Notes: generated by a model not told the origin, from the letters alone. A DNA stretch of 44,739 nucleotides from Saccharothrix deserti (GCF_009769385.1 NZ_ML775964.1:1-44739), one strand, 5' to 3'. Positions 23,757-32,861 are shown, counted from the first letter of the stretch. Numbers and translations: made by a program.

Positions 23757-24971
23757 ATGTGCAGAGCAGGGGGCCGCCGCTGCCCCAACGCCGGCGGACG
23801 GTCCACACAGAACACCCGCCAAGCCGTCTCCCGCGCCCGCCGCGCCCTGCGGGAAGCCAAGCAGATCGGCAACCCGACCGAGATCGACGCCGCACGCGAC
23901 CGCCTGGACACCGCCCGCACCGCCCACCGGCAAGCCAAGGACAACGCCGTGAACCAGCACCACCACGAGGACCAGGACCACGCCGCCGACCCGTCCACCA
24001 CCGCAGGTCACGACGGGGACGTGACCCCGCAGACCACGCCGGACGACACCACGACCGCACCATCCACACCGGACACGAGCGGCAACCGGGGAAGTGGATT
24101 CACCTTGCACAGCACCAACATCGCCGGGCCCGGAGCATACGTGGACATTCAGGCGGGCGTGGTCGTCGGCTCCCGCACCATCGTCACCGGCCACCACCAC
24201 GAGGGTCAGGACCACGCCGCCGACCGATCCACCACCGCAGGTCACGACGGGGACGTGACCCCTCCGCCGACCACCGACGACACCACGACCGCGTCATCCA
24301 CAAAGGACAAGAACGCCCGCCAGCACGAGGGATTCACCTTGCACAACACCAACATCGCCCACACCGGCGCACACGTCGGCAGCCAACACGACGTCACCCA
24401 TGGATCAACCAGTTTCCGATTCACCGCAGGTGACGACAGGGACGTGACCGAACCGGCGGACCTGCCCGAGCACGTCCGGGACGCCGTCGCCAGGGCACAC
24501 CGTGCCGCCGACCAGGCACGCAACACCCACCAGGACACGCCCGACCGGCACACCACCCGTAACAGCACCGACGGGACCGGCCGCAGCACCTACAACGTGG
24601 CCGGCGGGAACGACCGGGTGGACTCCCAGGTCGGGTTCAGCTTCGGCGGCGACCGGCGACACCACGGCGGTTCCGGCGCTGGTGACGACGGGGACGTGAC
24701 CTACAACGTCCGGGGCACGGCCAACATCAACACCGGCAGCGACACGCAGGACAACCGCGACCACTCGCACCACCAGCACGACGACACGGCCGCATCGGCC
24801 CACCGGCACGCCATGTCGCAGGCACAACGCGCCGCCGCCGAAGCCGACGCCGTCACCGCACAGGCACGGGACCTGATGCGGCAGCACAACATCCCCGCCG
24901 CACCCGGCGGAGGGTTGCAGATCGACATGGTCAACGGCCGCATCGCCCGGATCAACGGCTACCGCGTCTGA
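23757..24971 (+). CDS. His/Asp-rich repeat protein with Cys N-terminus (404 aa)
   Basis: ATG 23757. The N-terminus MCRAGGRRCPNAGG and TRQAVSRARRALREAKQ match the opening of many actinomycete element proteins. The middle is low-complexity and rich in His, Asp and Thr; GFTLHSTNIAGPGAYVD and GFTLHNTNIAHTGAHVG are internal repeats, and TAGHDGDVTP, TAGDDRDVTE and GDDGDVTY are encoded by the interspersed DNA motif. The C-terminus (MSQAQRAAAEADAVTAQARDLMRQHNIPAAPGGGLQIDMVNGRIARINGYRV) is more regular. No enzyme domain seen. Its repeats suggest a DNA-binding-site carrier or a surface/spacer protein. Confidence 0.7.
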   Translation: MCRAGGRRCPNAGGRSTQNTRQAVSRARRALREAKQIGNPTEIDAARDRLDTARTAHRQAKDNAVNQHHHEDQDHAADPSTTAGHDGDVTPQTTPDDTTTAPSTPDTSGNRGSGFTLHSTNIAGPGAYVDIQAGVVVGSRTIVTGHHHEGQDHAADRSTTAGHDGDVTPPPTTDDTTTASSTKDKNARQHEGFTLHNTNIAHTGAHVGSQHDVTHGSTSFRFTAGDDRDVTEPADLPEHVRDAVARAHRAADQARNTHQDTPDRHTTRNSTDGTGRSTYNVAGGNDRVDSQVGFSFGGDRRHHGGSGAGDDGDVTYNVRGTANINTGSDTQDNRDHSHHQHDDTAASAHRHAMSQAQRAAAEADAVTAQARDLMRQHNIPAAPGGGLQIDMVNGRIARINGYRV

Positions 24972-25039
24972 CCAGCCCCTCATTCGCTGCTCACGGCGGG
25001 GACGTGACCCGCCGTGCCGACCATTCAGGAGAGAAACCC

Positions 25040-25807
25040 TTGAGTAGCAACAACACCCCGCGCACGATCACCGTCGGCACCGCCACCGACATCGGCGAAC
25101 GCACCCGCAACGCCGACGCCGTCGCCGTCTCCGCCATCCCACTCGGCACCGGGGCGGCGGTCGTGGACGGCATCGGCAGCAGCGTGGAGGTGTGCCGCGC
25201 CGCGCGCCTGGCCGCCGACACCGCCGCCGTCGTCGCCGCCCACCGCGGCGCACAGGCCGGGATCATGGCCGCCGCCGACACCATGCCCGATTACCCCGGC
25301 GCACCCAACGCCGTCGCCGCCGTCGTCAGCGTCGAACCCGACGGGCGCATCGAGGTCGCCCACGTCGGCGACGCCGCCGTCTGGACCTGGTCGCCCACCG
25401 TGGGCCTGTTCCGCTGGACCGCGGCCCAAACCGTCCGCTCGCACATCGTCCACATGCGCACCAATCCCGGCCTTACCACCGCCGCCCGCAAGCACCTGGC
25501 CCAGTTCGCCGACGCCATGGACGTCATGGACGACTACGTCCTGAACGGACTGGCCTACGCCACCGTCTCCACCATCGCCTGGACCCCGCTACGCAGCAGC
25601 GACGCCGCCGTACCCCTCGTACTGCTCACCAGCGACGGCGTCCACAAGCCCCTGCACAACCTCGACATCGCCGACGTGATCGGCCGCCACACCGACGACC
25701 CCCAGGCCCTGGCGGAAGCCCTGGTCAACAACGCCCTGGCCGTGCCCCTGGCCGACCTCGACGAAGTCCGCGACAACGCCACCGCCGCCGTGATCCGACT
25801 CGACTAG
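25040..25807 (+). CDS. PP2C-family protein phosphatase
   Basis: TTG 25040 was chosen because GGAGAG precedes it; 255 residues. PP2C motifs in order: TDIGERTRNAD (near 12-22; usual RxxNxD), VVDGIGSS (DGxG, near 40), AHVGDAAVWTW (GD, near 110), LTSDGVHK (SDG, near 197) and VRDNATAAVI (DN, near 243). The metal ligands are present, so Ser/Thr phosphatase activity is likely; the protein is soluble. No kinase gene is in the window, so the target may be a host Ser/Thr kinase or its substrate. Copies of the GGGGACGTGAC motif lie before and after the gene. Confidence 0.88.
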   Translation: MSSNNTPRTITVGTATDIGERTRNADAVAVSAIPLGTGAAVVDGIGSSVEVCRAARLAADTAAVVAAHRGAQAGIMAAADTMPDYPGAPNAVAAVVSVEPDGRIEVAHVGDAAVWTWSPTVGLFRWTAAQTVRSHIVHMRTNPGLTTAARKHLAQFADAMDVMDDYVLNGLAYATVSTIAWTPLRSSDAAVPLVLLTSDGVHKPLHNLDIADVIGRHTDDPQALAEALVNNALAVPLADLDEVRDNATAAVIRLD

Positions 25808-25907
25808 CACCCGCTTAAGGGCTGGTCGCGCCGGGGACGTGACCAACCCTCCGTTCCCGGCGCGGCCCACCACCCACACCCGTCACCGTCCACACGGGAG
25901 CCACGCC

Positions 25908-26708
25908 ATGCCCACCGCAACACCGACCACCCCCACCGGGTGGGACACCGTCACCCTCACCGTCCACGACCGCCCCCTGACCCTGCCCGCCGAACCCGCC
26001 GCCCCCGGCCTTGCCCTGGTGCCGAGCGTGACCGACACCGGCTGGTCCGGCGGCTACACCGTGGTGCACACCACGAGCGGCAAACACATCGGCCCCTACA
26101 GCCTGCCCCTGGCCTACGCCCGCGAACTGGCCCACCTGCTCGGGAGCGGCGGGGACTGGACCCAGCCGGCCGACCGGGTCCGCGCCGATGCCACTCTGCG
26201 CCGCCACGCCGTGGAGACCCTGTGCGACCTCGGGGAGGCGCGGGACCTCGGACTGCCCCTGTGGTGGGCGCGGCCGAGCTGGCGACGCGTCGCGCCACCC
26301 TGGCTGATCGACAGCCCCACCCCCAGCACCGGGGACGGGCCGTGGATCGCCGACACCTGGACCCACGTTGTGCGGTTCGCCGACCAGGCCGCCCGCGACG
26401 GCTGGACACCCGTACCCGACGACGCCGTGGTCCGCCGCGCCGAACACCCGGAGTGGGAACTGGTGTGCGCCGCACCCGGCTGCGGACGCGGTCGCGGCAC
26501 CACCCCCGGCAACCCCGACCGACCACCCGCGGTGCTGACCGACTGGGACGACGAGATCGGCGACGACCGGCCCCTGCACCACACCACCCGCGCCGAACTC
26601 GTCACCCACGCCCGCACGGAGCAGTGGCGCGAACACACCAACCCCCACGAAGGACAGCACTGGCTGTGCCCGCCGTGCGCCGACGACCACCCCCGCGACC
26701 ACGACTGA
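25908..26708 (+). CDS. Hypothetical element protein with zinc-type Cys pairs (266 aa)
   Basis: ATG 25908 with GGGAG upstream. The first third is beta-rich (GWDTVTLTVHDRPLTLPAEP, SGGYTVVHTTSGKHIGPYSLPLAYARELAHLL); then RHAVETLCDLGEARDLGLPLWWARPSWRR. The C-terminal part has CAAPGCG and CPPCADDH about 65 residues apart, a probable zinc site. No family recognised. It is immediately upstream of the methyltransferase on the same strand, with a shared transcript likely. Confidence 0.65.
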   Translation: MPTATPTTPTGWDTVTLTVHDRPLTLPAEPAAPGLALVPSVTDTGWSGGYTVVHTTSGKHIGPYSLPLAYARELAHLLGSGGDWTQPADRVRADATLRRHAVETLCDLGEARDLGLPLWWARPSWRRVAPPWLIDSPTPSTGDGPWIADTWTHVVRFADQAARDGWTPVPDDAVVRRAEHPEWELVCAAPGCGRGRGTTPGNPDRPPAVLTDWDDEIGDDRPLHHTTRAELVTHARTEQWREHTNPHEGQHWLCPPCADDHPRDHD

Positions 26709-26746
26709 CCCGCCCGCCCGTCACCCGTCCACAGAGGAGTTGCAGC

Positions 26747-28288
26747 ATGCTGACCGTCACGGACCTGTTTTGCGGAGCCGGTGGCTCCGGTCTCGGTGCC
26801 ACCGCCGTCCCCGGTGTGGAACTGGTCATGGCGGCGAACCACTCGCCGCGCGCCATCGAGACCCACGCCGCGAACTTCCCCGACTGCGCGCACGACTGCG
26901 CCGACATCTCCCAGGTGGAGCCGCGCCGGTACCGGCGGACGAACATCCTGTGGGCGTCGCCGGAGTGCACCAACCACAGCGTCGCCAAGGGCCGCAAGCG
27001 TCGCCAGTCCGGCCCGGACCTGTTCGGCGAGACCGTGCCGGACCACGTCGCGGAGCGGTCGCGGGCGACGATGTGGGACGTGCCTCGGTTCGCCGAGGCG
27101 CACCGCTACGACGCGATCATCGTGGAGAACGTCGTCGACGCCGCGAACTGGGAGCCGTTCGGCGCGTGGCTGATGGCGATGGACTCCTACGGCTACGACC
27201 ACGACATCGTGTTCCTCAACAGCATGCATGCGCCGGCGATCGCCGCGCCACGGGCGCCGCAATCGAGGGACAGGATGTACGTGGTGTTCTGGCGCAAGGG
27301 CAACCGCGCGCCGGACCTCGCGGTGCGCCCGTCGGGCTGGTGCACGGCGTGCGACCGCCAGGTGGAGACCCGGCAGGCGTTCAAGGCGCGGTCGAAGTCG
27401 TGGCCGCTGGCGCGGTGGGGCCGCTACCGGGCGCAGTACGTCTACGTGTGCACCACGCCCGGTTGCGGCCGGCCGGTCGAGCCGTACGCGCTGCCCGCCG
27501 CGTCCGCGATCGACTGGGCCACACCGGGTGAACGCATCGGCGACCGCGACAAGCCGCTGTCGGCCAAGACGCTCGCGCGCATCAAGGCCGGTTTGACGCG
27601 GTACGGCGTGCCGCAACTGGTCCCGTCGGGCGGGACGTGGAACGAGGACGCCCACCCGGTCTCGATGCCGTTCCGGGCTCGCACGACCCGGGAGAACGAG
27701 GGGTTGATCGTGCCGGTCGAGGGCCGGCCGGGCAACGCCGCCGCGCCCGTGTCGGTGCCGCTGCGGACGCAGACCACGCGGCACGAGTCCGCGCTGGTGG
27801 TGCCGTACTACTCCACCGCCGGGACGGCGCACCCCGCCGACCGGCCGATCGGGACGCTGACCACGCTGGACCGGTACGGGCTGGCGTTCATCGCGGAACT
27901 GCGCGGCGGCGGCAGCACGGCCCGTGACGTCCGTGAGCCGCTGGCCACCGTCACCGCCAGCGGCAACCATCACATGTTGGTGCGGCACAACACCGTCCGC
28001 GGTGACGAGGGCTACCTGTCCACGCCGGTCGCCGAGCCGATGCGGACGCTGACCACGGCCGGTCATCAGTCCCTCGTGGGCTGGTCGGACACGCCGCCGC
28101 AGGTGGAGGACTGCACGTTCCGGATGCTCACCGTCCGGGAGATCCAGGCCGCGATGGCGTTCACCCCCGGCTACATCGTCACCGGCACCAAGCGTGAGCG
28201 GGTCAAGCAGCTCGGCAACGGCGTCACCCCGCCCGCCGCCGAGTTCCTGGTCAACGCCGTAGCCCGGTCCCTCGGACACGCCGCCTGA
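26747..28288 (+). CDS. C5-cytosine DNA methyltransferase
   Basis: 513 residues, ATG 26747 with GAGGAG upstream. Motif I DLFCGAGGSG (5-14), the catalytic loop ASPECTNHS (Cys near 73) in place of the usual PPCQ, motif VI VENVVD (near 125), motif VIII SRDRMYVVF (near 175) and motif X KQLGNGVTPPAAEF (near 487). CTACDRQVE and CTTPGCGRP may form a zinc ribbon in the target-recognition region, followed by several TRT-type loops. No restriction enzyme is adjacent, so it is an orphan enzyme, suited to protecting transferred DNA from host restriction or to marking element DNA. The target sequence cannot be read from the protein. Confidence 0.93.
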   Translation: MLTVTDLFCGAGGSGLGATAVPGVELVMAANHSPRAIETHAANFPDCAHDCADISQVEPRRYRRTNILWASPECTNHSVAKGRKRRQSGPDLFGETVPDHVAERSRATMWDVPRFAEAHRYDAIIVENVVDAANWEPFGAWLMAMDSYGYDHDIVFLNSMHAPAIAAPRAPQSRDRMYVVFWRKGNRAPDLAVRPSGWCTACDRQVETRQAFKARSKSWPLARWGRYRAQYVYVCTTPGCGRPVEPYALPAASAIDWATPGERIGDRDKPLSAKTLARIKAGLTRYGVPQLVPSGGTWNEDAHPVSMPFRARTTRENEGLIVPVEGRPGNAAAPVSVPLRTQTTRHESALVVPYYSTAGTAHPADRPIGTLTTLDRYGLAFIAELRGGGSTARDVREPLATVTASGNHHMLVRHNTVRGDEGYLSTPVAEPMRTLTTAGHQSLVGWSDTPPQVEDCTFRMLTVREIQAAMAFTPGYIVTGTKRERVKQLGNGVTPPAAEFLVNAVARSLGHAA

Positions 28289-28343
28289 CACCAGCAGGTT
28301 TGTCACACGTTGCCGATCACTGTCCAGATTGGAGGGATCGACC

Positions 28344-29393
28344 ATGACCACGAAGTCGTCCGCCGACCGCGCGGCCGGGGTGGCCCGGTGGGTGGCGGCC
28401 CACCTGGGGTGGCACGTGCTGCCGTTGCACCCGGACACCAAACGGCCCCTGGCCGGGTGCCCGGACTGCCGGGGCGGCGGCGGGCACACCGCGGCACAGT
28501 GCGCCTGCCTGGCCCGCGGTGCGGGTGCGTTGTGCCACGGGGTGTGGGCGGCCAGCAGCGACCCCGCCGTGGTGGCCCGCTGGGCCGGCCGGTGGCGGAC
28601 GAGCGTGTGGGCGGTGCACCTGGGCGTCTCCGGACTGCTGTGCGTCGACCTGGACGCCCACGGCGGCACCCCGCCCGCCCAACCGCTCAACGGCGTGCCG
28701 TGGCCTGCGGGCGACCCGCTGCCGGTGGACGGGATCGACACCTACGCGACGCTGGCTGGCCTGCGGGGTGCCGCCGTGGCCACAACCCTGGCCACCGACA
28801 CCCCCTCGGGCGGGCTGCACCTGCTGTACGCGGCCCAGCCGGGGCGGTGGAAGTCCAGCACCGGCCGCGTCCGTGACGGCGACGACACCGTACGCACCGG
28901 ACTCGGGTGGCAGATCGACATCAAGGCCTACGGCGGGTACGTCATCCTGCCCGGCTCGACCACGGCCGCCGGCACCTACCAACGCGCCTCGACCACCGTC
29001 ACGCCCGCACCGTTACCGGGCTGGCTCGCGGCGGAGCTGATCCGCACCGGCCACGACAAACACGCCACCCCCACCGCATCGGCGGCACCGCCGGTCACGA
29101 TCACCGCCCACGACGACCAGCGGGAGGCCCGCTACGCGGCGGGAGCGTTGCGGTCGGCGTGCGCCGAACTCGCCGAGATGCCCGCGGACTCCGGCCGCAA
29201 CCGCAAGCTGTTCCGCTCCACCTCACGGCTGGCGGGCATGGTCGCGGCCGGGTGGATCGACCGCGCACAGGTCGAGACCGCGTTGACCGAGGCCGCCGGA
29301 CACGCCGCACTCCCGGCCGGGGAGATCCGCTACGCGATCGCGTCCGGGTTCCGCCACCCCCGACCCGCACCAGAGCACAGGAGCACCACATGA
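28344..29393 (+). CDS. Primase-polymerase (Prim-Pol) replication protein
   Basis: ATG 28344 after GGAGGG; 349 residues. N-terminal Prim-Pol domain: GWHVLPLHPDTKRPL, CVDLDAHGG with the metal-binding DxD (about 101-103), SGGLHLLY (about 155-162; the conserved GGxH) and WQIDIKAYGGYVILPGS. CPDCRGGGGH and CAC residues may bind zinc. The C-terminal ~100 residues (REARYAAGALRSACAELAEMPADSGRNRKLFRSTSRLAGMV) form the helical PriCT-like domain. AICEs replicate with RepSA, RepAM or Prim-Pol proteins; this is the last class. ATGA-coupled to the helicase gene. Confidence 0.9.
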   Translation: MTTKSSADRAAGVARWVAAHLGWHVLPLHPDTKRPLAGCPDCRGGGGHTAAQCACLARGAGALCHGVWAASSDPAVVARWAGRWRTSVWAVHLGVSGLLCVDLDAHGGTPPAQPLNGVPWPAGDPLPVDGIDTYATLAGLRGAAVATTLATDTPSGGLHLLYAAQPGRWKSSTGRVRDGDDTVRTGLGWQIDIKAYGGYVILPGSTTAAGTYQRASTTVTPAPLPGWLAAELIRTGHDKHATPTASAAPPVTITAHDDQREARYAAGALRSACAELAEMPADSGRNRKLFRSTSRLAGMVAAGWIDRAQVETALTEAAGHAALPAGEIRYAIASGFRHPRPAPEHRSTT

Positions 29394-31078
29394 CCACCGC
29401 CGCCGCGACCACCGACACGCCCATCGACGCGCCCGCCGACGCCGGGGACACCCCGCCCGCCGACCGGCCGCCGATCCGGATCGGCGGCGAAGCCGAGACG
29501 ATCCGCGTGCTCACCACGACCGTCGCGGAAGGCGTGTTGCCGGACGTGTTCGTCTCCGGCGGCCAACTGGTACACCTCTCCCGCGTCTCCGGCCCCGCCC
29601 TCACCGCCGACCAGGCCGCCGAGCAGCCCACGGCACTGCCCGTACAGGCCGACCCGCTCACCGCCTCCGGACTGGCCTTCCTGCTCGCCCACCACACCTA
29701 CGTCCACCGGCTCAAGAAGGACAAGCAAACCGAAGAGACGGTGGAAGTAGAGGCCAGCCCCACCAAGACCGCGCTGTCCGCGGTGCTGTCCTCCCGCTAC
29801 TGGCCCGGCGTCCGGCCGCTCAACGGCGTCGTCGGCTCACCCGTGCTGCGCCCGGACGGAACCCTGATCCAGACCACCGGCTACGACCCCGCCACCGGTC
29901 TCTACTACGCCCCCACCGCCCCCATGCCACCCGTCCCCACCCACCCCACCGCCGCCGAAGTCGCCGACGCCAAACACTTCCTGCTCCACCGGCTGCTGTG
30001 TGACTTCCCGTTCGTCGCGCCCGCCGACCGCGCCAACCACCTGGCCCTGCTGCTGGCCCCGATCCTGCGTCCCTACCTCGGGTGCCTGACCCCGTTCGGG
30101 CTGATCTCCGCCACCACCCAGTCCAGCGGTAAAACCCTGCTCGCCGAAATCCCCGGCTACATCTACGGCTGCAAGAACCTCGTGTGGCGCAAGGGCGACG
30201 ACAGCGAACTGGAGAAATCCATCACCAGCGCCCTGCACAGCGCCTCGCCGATCATGCTGTGGGACAACATCGCGGAAGGAACCGTCGTCTCCTCCGCCGT
30301 GCTCGCCCAATTGCTCACCGGGTCGCAGTGGTCCGCCCGGATGCTCGGTTCCTCCGGTGCCGGGTTCACCGCCACCAACAACCGGCTGTGGTTGGCCACC
30401 GGCAACAACATCCGGTTGGGCGGGGACATGGCCACCCGCACCGTCCTGGTCCGTCTCGACCCGAACGACCCGCACCCCGACCAGCGCGACCAGACCGCGT
30501 TCGGCATCCCCCATCTGGATATCTGGCTCAAGAACCCGGCCAACCGTGTCACCGTGCTGCGGCACCTGCTGGTCCTGGTCATGGACTGGATCAATGCCGG
30601 GGCACCCCGTTCCGGGCACACCATGCGCCAGTTCACCGCCTGGGCCGGAGCCTCCGGCGGGCTGCTCGCCCACCACGGCATCGACGGCTTTCTCGACAAC
30701 CTCACCGAGATGCGCGAAGCCGACGACGAGGACGCCGAATGGGTCGCCTTTCTTGCCCGCTGGCACGAACTCAACCACGACCGCCCGATGACCAGCCGAC
30801 AGCTACGCCAACAAGCCGAGATCGAGATCATCGACAACCAGCCCGTGGACCGGTGGGAAGGAACGTTCCTCACCGACGACCTGGGTCGCACTCCCTCCAC
30901 CAAATCCATCGGCCGCCACCTCATCAGCCACGTCGGCCGCTGGCACGGCGACTACGTCATCCGCTCCGCGATGGACAGCCACAAAAACGCCCGCGTCTTC
31001 TGGGTCGAAACCCGCACCGACGACGACCACCAGGCCGACGACCAGGACCCGGCTGGCCAAGCCGACCTCTGGCAGTAG
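29390..31078 (+). CDS. Replicative helicase-like ATPase
   Basis: 562 residues, ATG 29390 overlapping the primase stop. Residues ~1-210 are an N-terminal domain of unknown fold (YVHRLKKDKQTEE, TKTALSAVLSSRYWPGVRPL). The ATPase core has Walker A TTQSSGKTLLAE (near 240-250), Walker B ASPIMLWDNIAEG (near 287), RMLGSSGAGFTATNNRLWLATGNNIRLGGDMATRTVLVRLD with sensor residues, and a C-terminal helical part. This matches DnaB/SF3-like ATPases that follow Prim-Pol genes on plasmids and integrative elements. The pair should start and extend replication of the excised circle. Confidence 0.8.
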   Translation: MTTAAATTDTPIDAPADAGDTPPADRPPIRIGGEAETIRVLTTTVAEGVLPDVFVSGGQLVHLSRVSGPALTADQAAEQPTALPVQADPLTASGLAFLLAHHTYVHRLKKDKQTEETVEVEASPTKTALSAVLSSRYWPGVRPLNGVVGSPVLRPDGTLIQTTGYDPATGLYYAPTAPMPPVPTHPTAAEVADAKHFLLHRLLCDFPFVAPADRANHLALLLAPILRPYLGCLTPFGLISATTQSSGKTLLAEIPGYIYGCKNLVWRKGDDSELEKSITSALHSASPIMLWDNIAEGTVVSSAVLAQLLTGSQWSARMLGSSGAGFTATNNRLWLATGNNIRLGGDMATRTVLVRLDPNDPHPDQRDQTAFGIPHLDIWLKNPANRVTVLRHLLVLVMDWINAGAPRSGHTMRQFTAWAGASGGLLAHHGIDGFLDNLTEMREADDEDAEWVAFLARWHELNHDRPMTSRQLRQQAEIEIIDNQPVDRWEGTFLTDDLGRTPSTKSIGRHLISHVGRWHGDYVIRSAMDSHKNARVFWVETRTDDDHQADDQDPAGQADLWQ

Positions 31079-31114
31079 CAGCACAGCCCTCAGACCGGCC
31101 CCACAGACCCGCCT

Positions 31115-31230
31115 GCGGGTTTGGCAGGCCCGCCTGCGGCTTTGGTGCGGGTTTGGCCGACACCTAAACCCGCGACGCATCACCGCAGGTCACAGACCCG
31201 ACAGGGGCCGGTTGGCGGGTTTGCGGGTTT
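31115..31230. repeat. AAACCCGC 8-mer array, copy 2
   Basis: Exact copies of GCGGGTTT at 31115, 31147, 31215 and 31223, of AAACCCGC at 31166, and near-copies around 31130. It lies between the helicase stop and xis, the usual place for an AICE origin or clt. The same 8-mer forms the array at 13336-13460. Confidence 0.7.
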
Positions 31231-31359
31231 GACACCCCGACCCCACACCCGCCAGCACGCACGCATCCGACGCCCCAGACCACCCACCCACACGCCAAGG
31301 CGGCCATCCGTGAGCACTACCTGCGGACAACGACGCGACCACAAAGCCAAGGAGGCTCG

Positions 31360-31590
31360 ATGAGCAGCGCCGACGGAACCGTCACCGAAATGACCAAATA
31401 CATGTACAAGGTGACTGAAGCAATGACGCTTCTGTCGCTGAGCCGGAGCGTTTTCTACGAGCAGATGCGCGCCGGTCGGATCAAGTTCGTCAAGCAGGGA
31501 CGGGCCACCTTCATTACGGCATCGGCGATCAAGGCGTACGTGAAGCTGTTGGAACAGGAAGCGGGGGTGCGGTATGACGAAACGGCGTAG
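31360..31590 (+). CDS. xis: Excisionase (Xis)
   Basis: 76 residues, ATG 31360 after AAGGAGG. HTH_17/MerR-like winged helix: YKVTEAMTLLSLSRSVFYEQMRAGRIKFVKQGRATFITASAIKAYVKLLEQEAG. It overlaps the integrase start by 17 bp, the standard xis-int arrangement of AICEs. It turns integrase toward excision by bending DNA at attL and attR. Confidence 0.88.
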   Translation: MSSADGTVTEMTKYMYKVTEAMTLLSLSRSVFYEQMRAGRIKFVKQGRATFITASAIKAYVKLLEQEAGVRYDETA

Positions 31591-32731
31591 CCGCGGGGAC
31601 GGCGGTCTGCACTGGGACGAGAAGCGCCAACGGTGGATCGCCACCGCCCAGATCGGGTTCAACGCCAAGGGCAAGCGCATCGTCCGTAAGGCCAGCGGCA
31701 AGACCAAGACCGAAGCCAAGGACAAGCTCAAGGAGATCCTGCGCGACCTTGACGACGGGTTGGCCATCGCGCCACACGGCTACACCGTCAAGGAAGCCGT
31801 CGCGGCATGGCTGGACTACGGGTTGCGCGGCCGTGATCCGGAAACCGCCAAGAACTACCGCTACATCGCCGAGGGTCACATCATCCCGAACCTGGGGGCA
31901 CAGAAACTGCGCAGGCTGTCCGCCGACGAGGTGGACGAGTGGTTGGCCGAACTGGCGTTGACCCTGTCCACCCGAACCGTGCGCCTGGCGTTCTCGATCC
32001 TGAACCGGTCGGTGCGCATGGCGCAGGCGCGGGACAAGGTCAAGCGCAACGTGGTGCAGCTGTGCGAGGTGCCCACCGGACAGCAGGGCCGCCCGTCCAA
32101 GGCGCTGACGCTCGAACAGGTGGAGGCGGTGCTCAACGTCGCGGAAAGCTCGCCGCTGTACGCCTACGTGGTGCTGTCCCTGCTGATCGGCGCGCGCACC
32201 GAGGAACTGCGTGCCCTGACGTGGGATCACGTGGACCTGGTGGGCGAACCCGACGGTGATCCGGTGGTGTTGCCGTCCATCTCGGTGTGGAGGTCGGTTC
32301 GGCAGGGAGGCGACACCAAGACCGGCAAATCGCGCCGCACGCTGGCCATGCCGACCCGGTGCGTGGACGCGCTGAAGACGCACCGCGTCCACCAGGCCGC
32401 GCGGCGCGAGCTGGCGGGCAAGCGGTGGCAGGAACACGGGCTGGTGTTCGCCTCGCAGGTCGGCACCGAGCTGGACTCGCACAACGTCCGGCGCGCGTTC
32501 CGGCGCGTGGTCAAGGCCGCGGGGCTCAACCCGAAGGACTGGACACCGCGCGAGATGCGGCACAGCTTCGTGTCGGTGCTGTCCGCATCCGGTGTGCGGC
32601 TGGAGGACATCGCGCGCCTAGTAGGCCACAGCGGCACTGCGGTCACCGAAGCGGTGTACCGACACCAGATCGTGCCCGTGATGGTCGAGGGCGCAACCGC
32701 GATGGACCGCATCTTCCCCAGAGCAAGCTGA
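31574..32731 (+). CDS. int: Tyrosine site-specific integrase of element Y
   Basis: 385 residues. Arm-binding domain RWIATAQIGFNAKGKRIVRKA and GKTKTEAKDKLKEIL (residues ~15-57), core-binding domain TVKEAVAAWLDYGLRGRDPETAKNYRYI, and the catalytic part with GARTEELRALTW (Arg near 207), KTGKSRRTLAMP, EMRHSFVSVLSASGV (Arg near 328) and VGHSGTAVTEAVYRHQ (Tyr near 362). It has the REMRH form of the HxxR box. A perfect terminator follows. Unlike most AICE integrases it does not abut the att core: about 1.8 kb of cargo lies between. Confidence 0.93.
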   Translation: MTKRRSRGDGGLHWDEKRQRWIATAQIGFNAKGKRIVRKASGKTKTEAKDKLKEILRDLDDGLAIAPHGYTVKEAVAAWLDYGLRGRDPETAKNYRYIAEGHIIPNLGAQKLRRLSADEVDEWLAELALTLSTRTVRLAFSILNRSVRMAQARDKVKRNVVQLCEVPTGQQGRPSKALTLEQVEAVLNVAESSPLYAYVVLSLLIGARTEELRALTWDHVDLVGEPDGDPVVLPSISVWRSVRQGGDTKTGKSRRTLAMPTRCVDALKTHRVHQAARRELAGKRWQEHGLVFASQVGTELDSHNVRRAFRRVVKAAGLNPKDWTPREMRHSFVSVLSASGVRLEDIARLVGHSGTAVTEAVYRHQIVPVMVEGATAMDRIFPRAS

Positions 32732-32751
32732 CTCACGACAACAGACACGAC

Positions 32752-32790
32752 AGCCCGCCGACCAGACACGACCATTGGTCGGCGGGCTTT
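32752..32790 (+). terminator. Rho-independent terminator after integrase Y
   Basis: AGCCCGCCGACCA (32752-32764), an 11-nt loop, then TGGTCGGCGGGCT (32776-32788) and TTT: 13 perfect base pairs 20 bp after the stop. Confidence 0.9.
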
Positions 32791-32861
32791 AATCCTTGAG
32801 TAAGTCACGACCTAGATGTACCTTTATCAAAGTACGGCAAACGTAACACCTTGGAGCCAAA

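Larger units (their letters stand above)
23746..25844. repeat. Interspersed GGGGACGTGAC motif, seven copies
   Basis: Copies: 23746-23756 (just before the 23757 start), 24006-24026, 24240-24260, 24429-24449 (one base changed) and 24681-24701 inside that gene, and 24989-25009 and 25824-25844 between genes. Six of the seven also have a left half making a dyad GGTCACG-n7-CGTGACC or a degenerate form of it. Because copies occur both in coding and non-coding DNA with the same sequence, selection acts on DNA or RNA and not only on protein. Confidence 0.8.

Noticed and set aside
23298..23952. Overlapping plus-strand frames in the repeat region behind traB
   Set aside because: They start within inverted repeats without ribosome sites; only the 53-residue gene at 23538 has a proper site and a sensible product.
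26114..28741. An 875-residue open frame on the minus strand
   Set aside because: Antisense to the methyltransferase, which has all its catalytic motifs on the plus strand; the antisense product is Arg/His/Pro low complexity.
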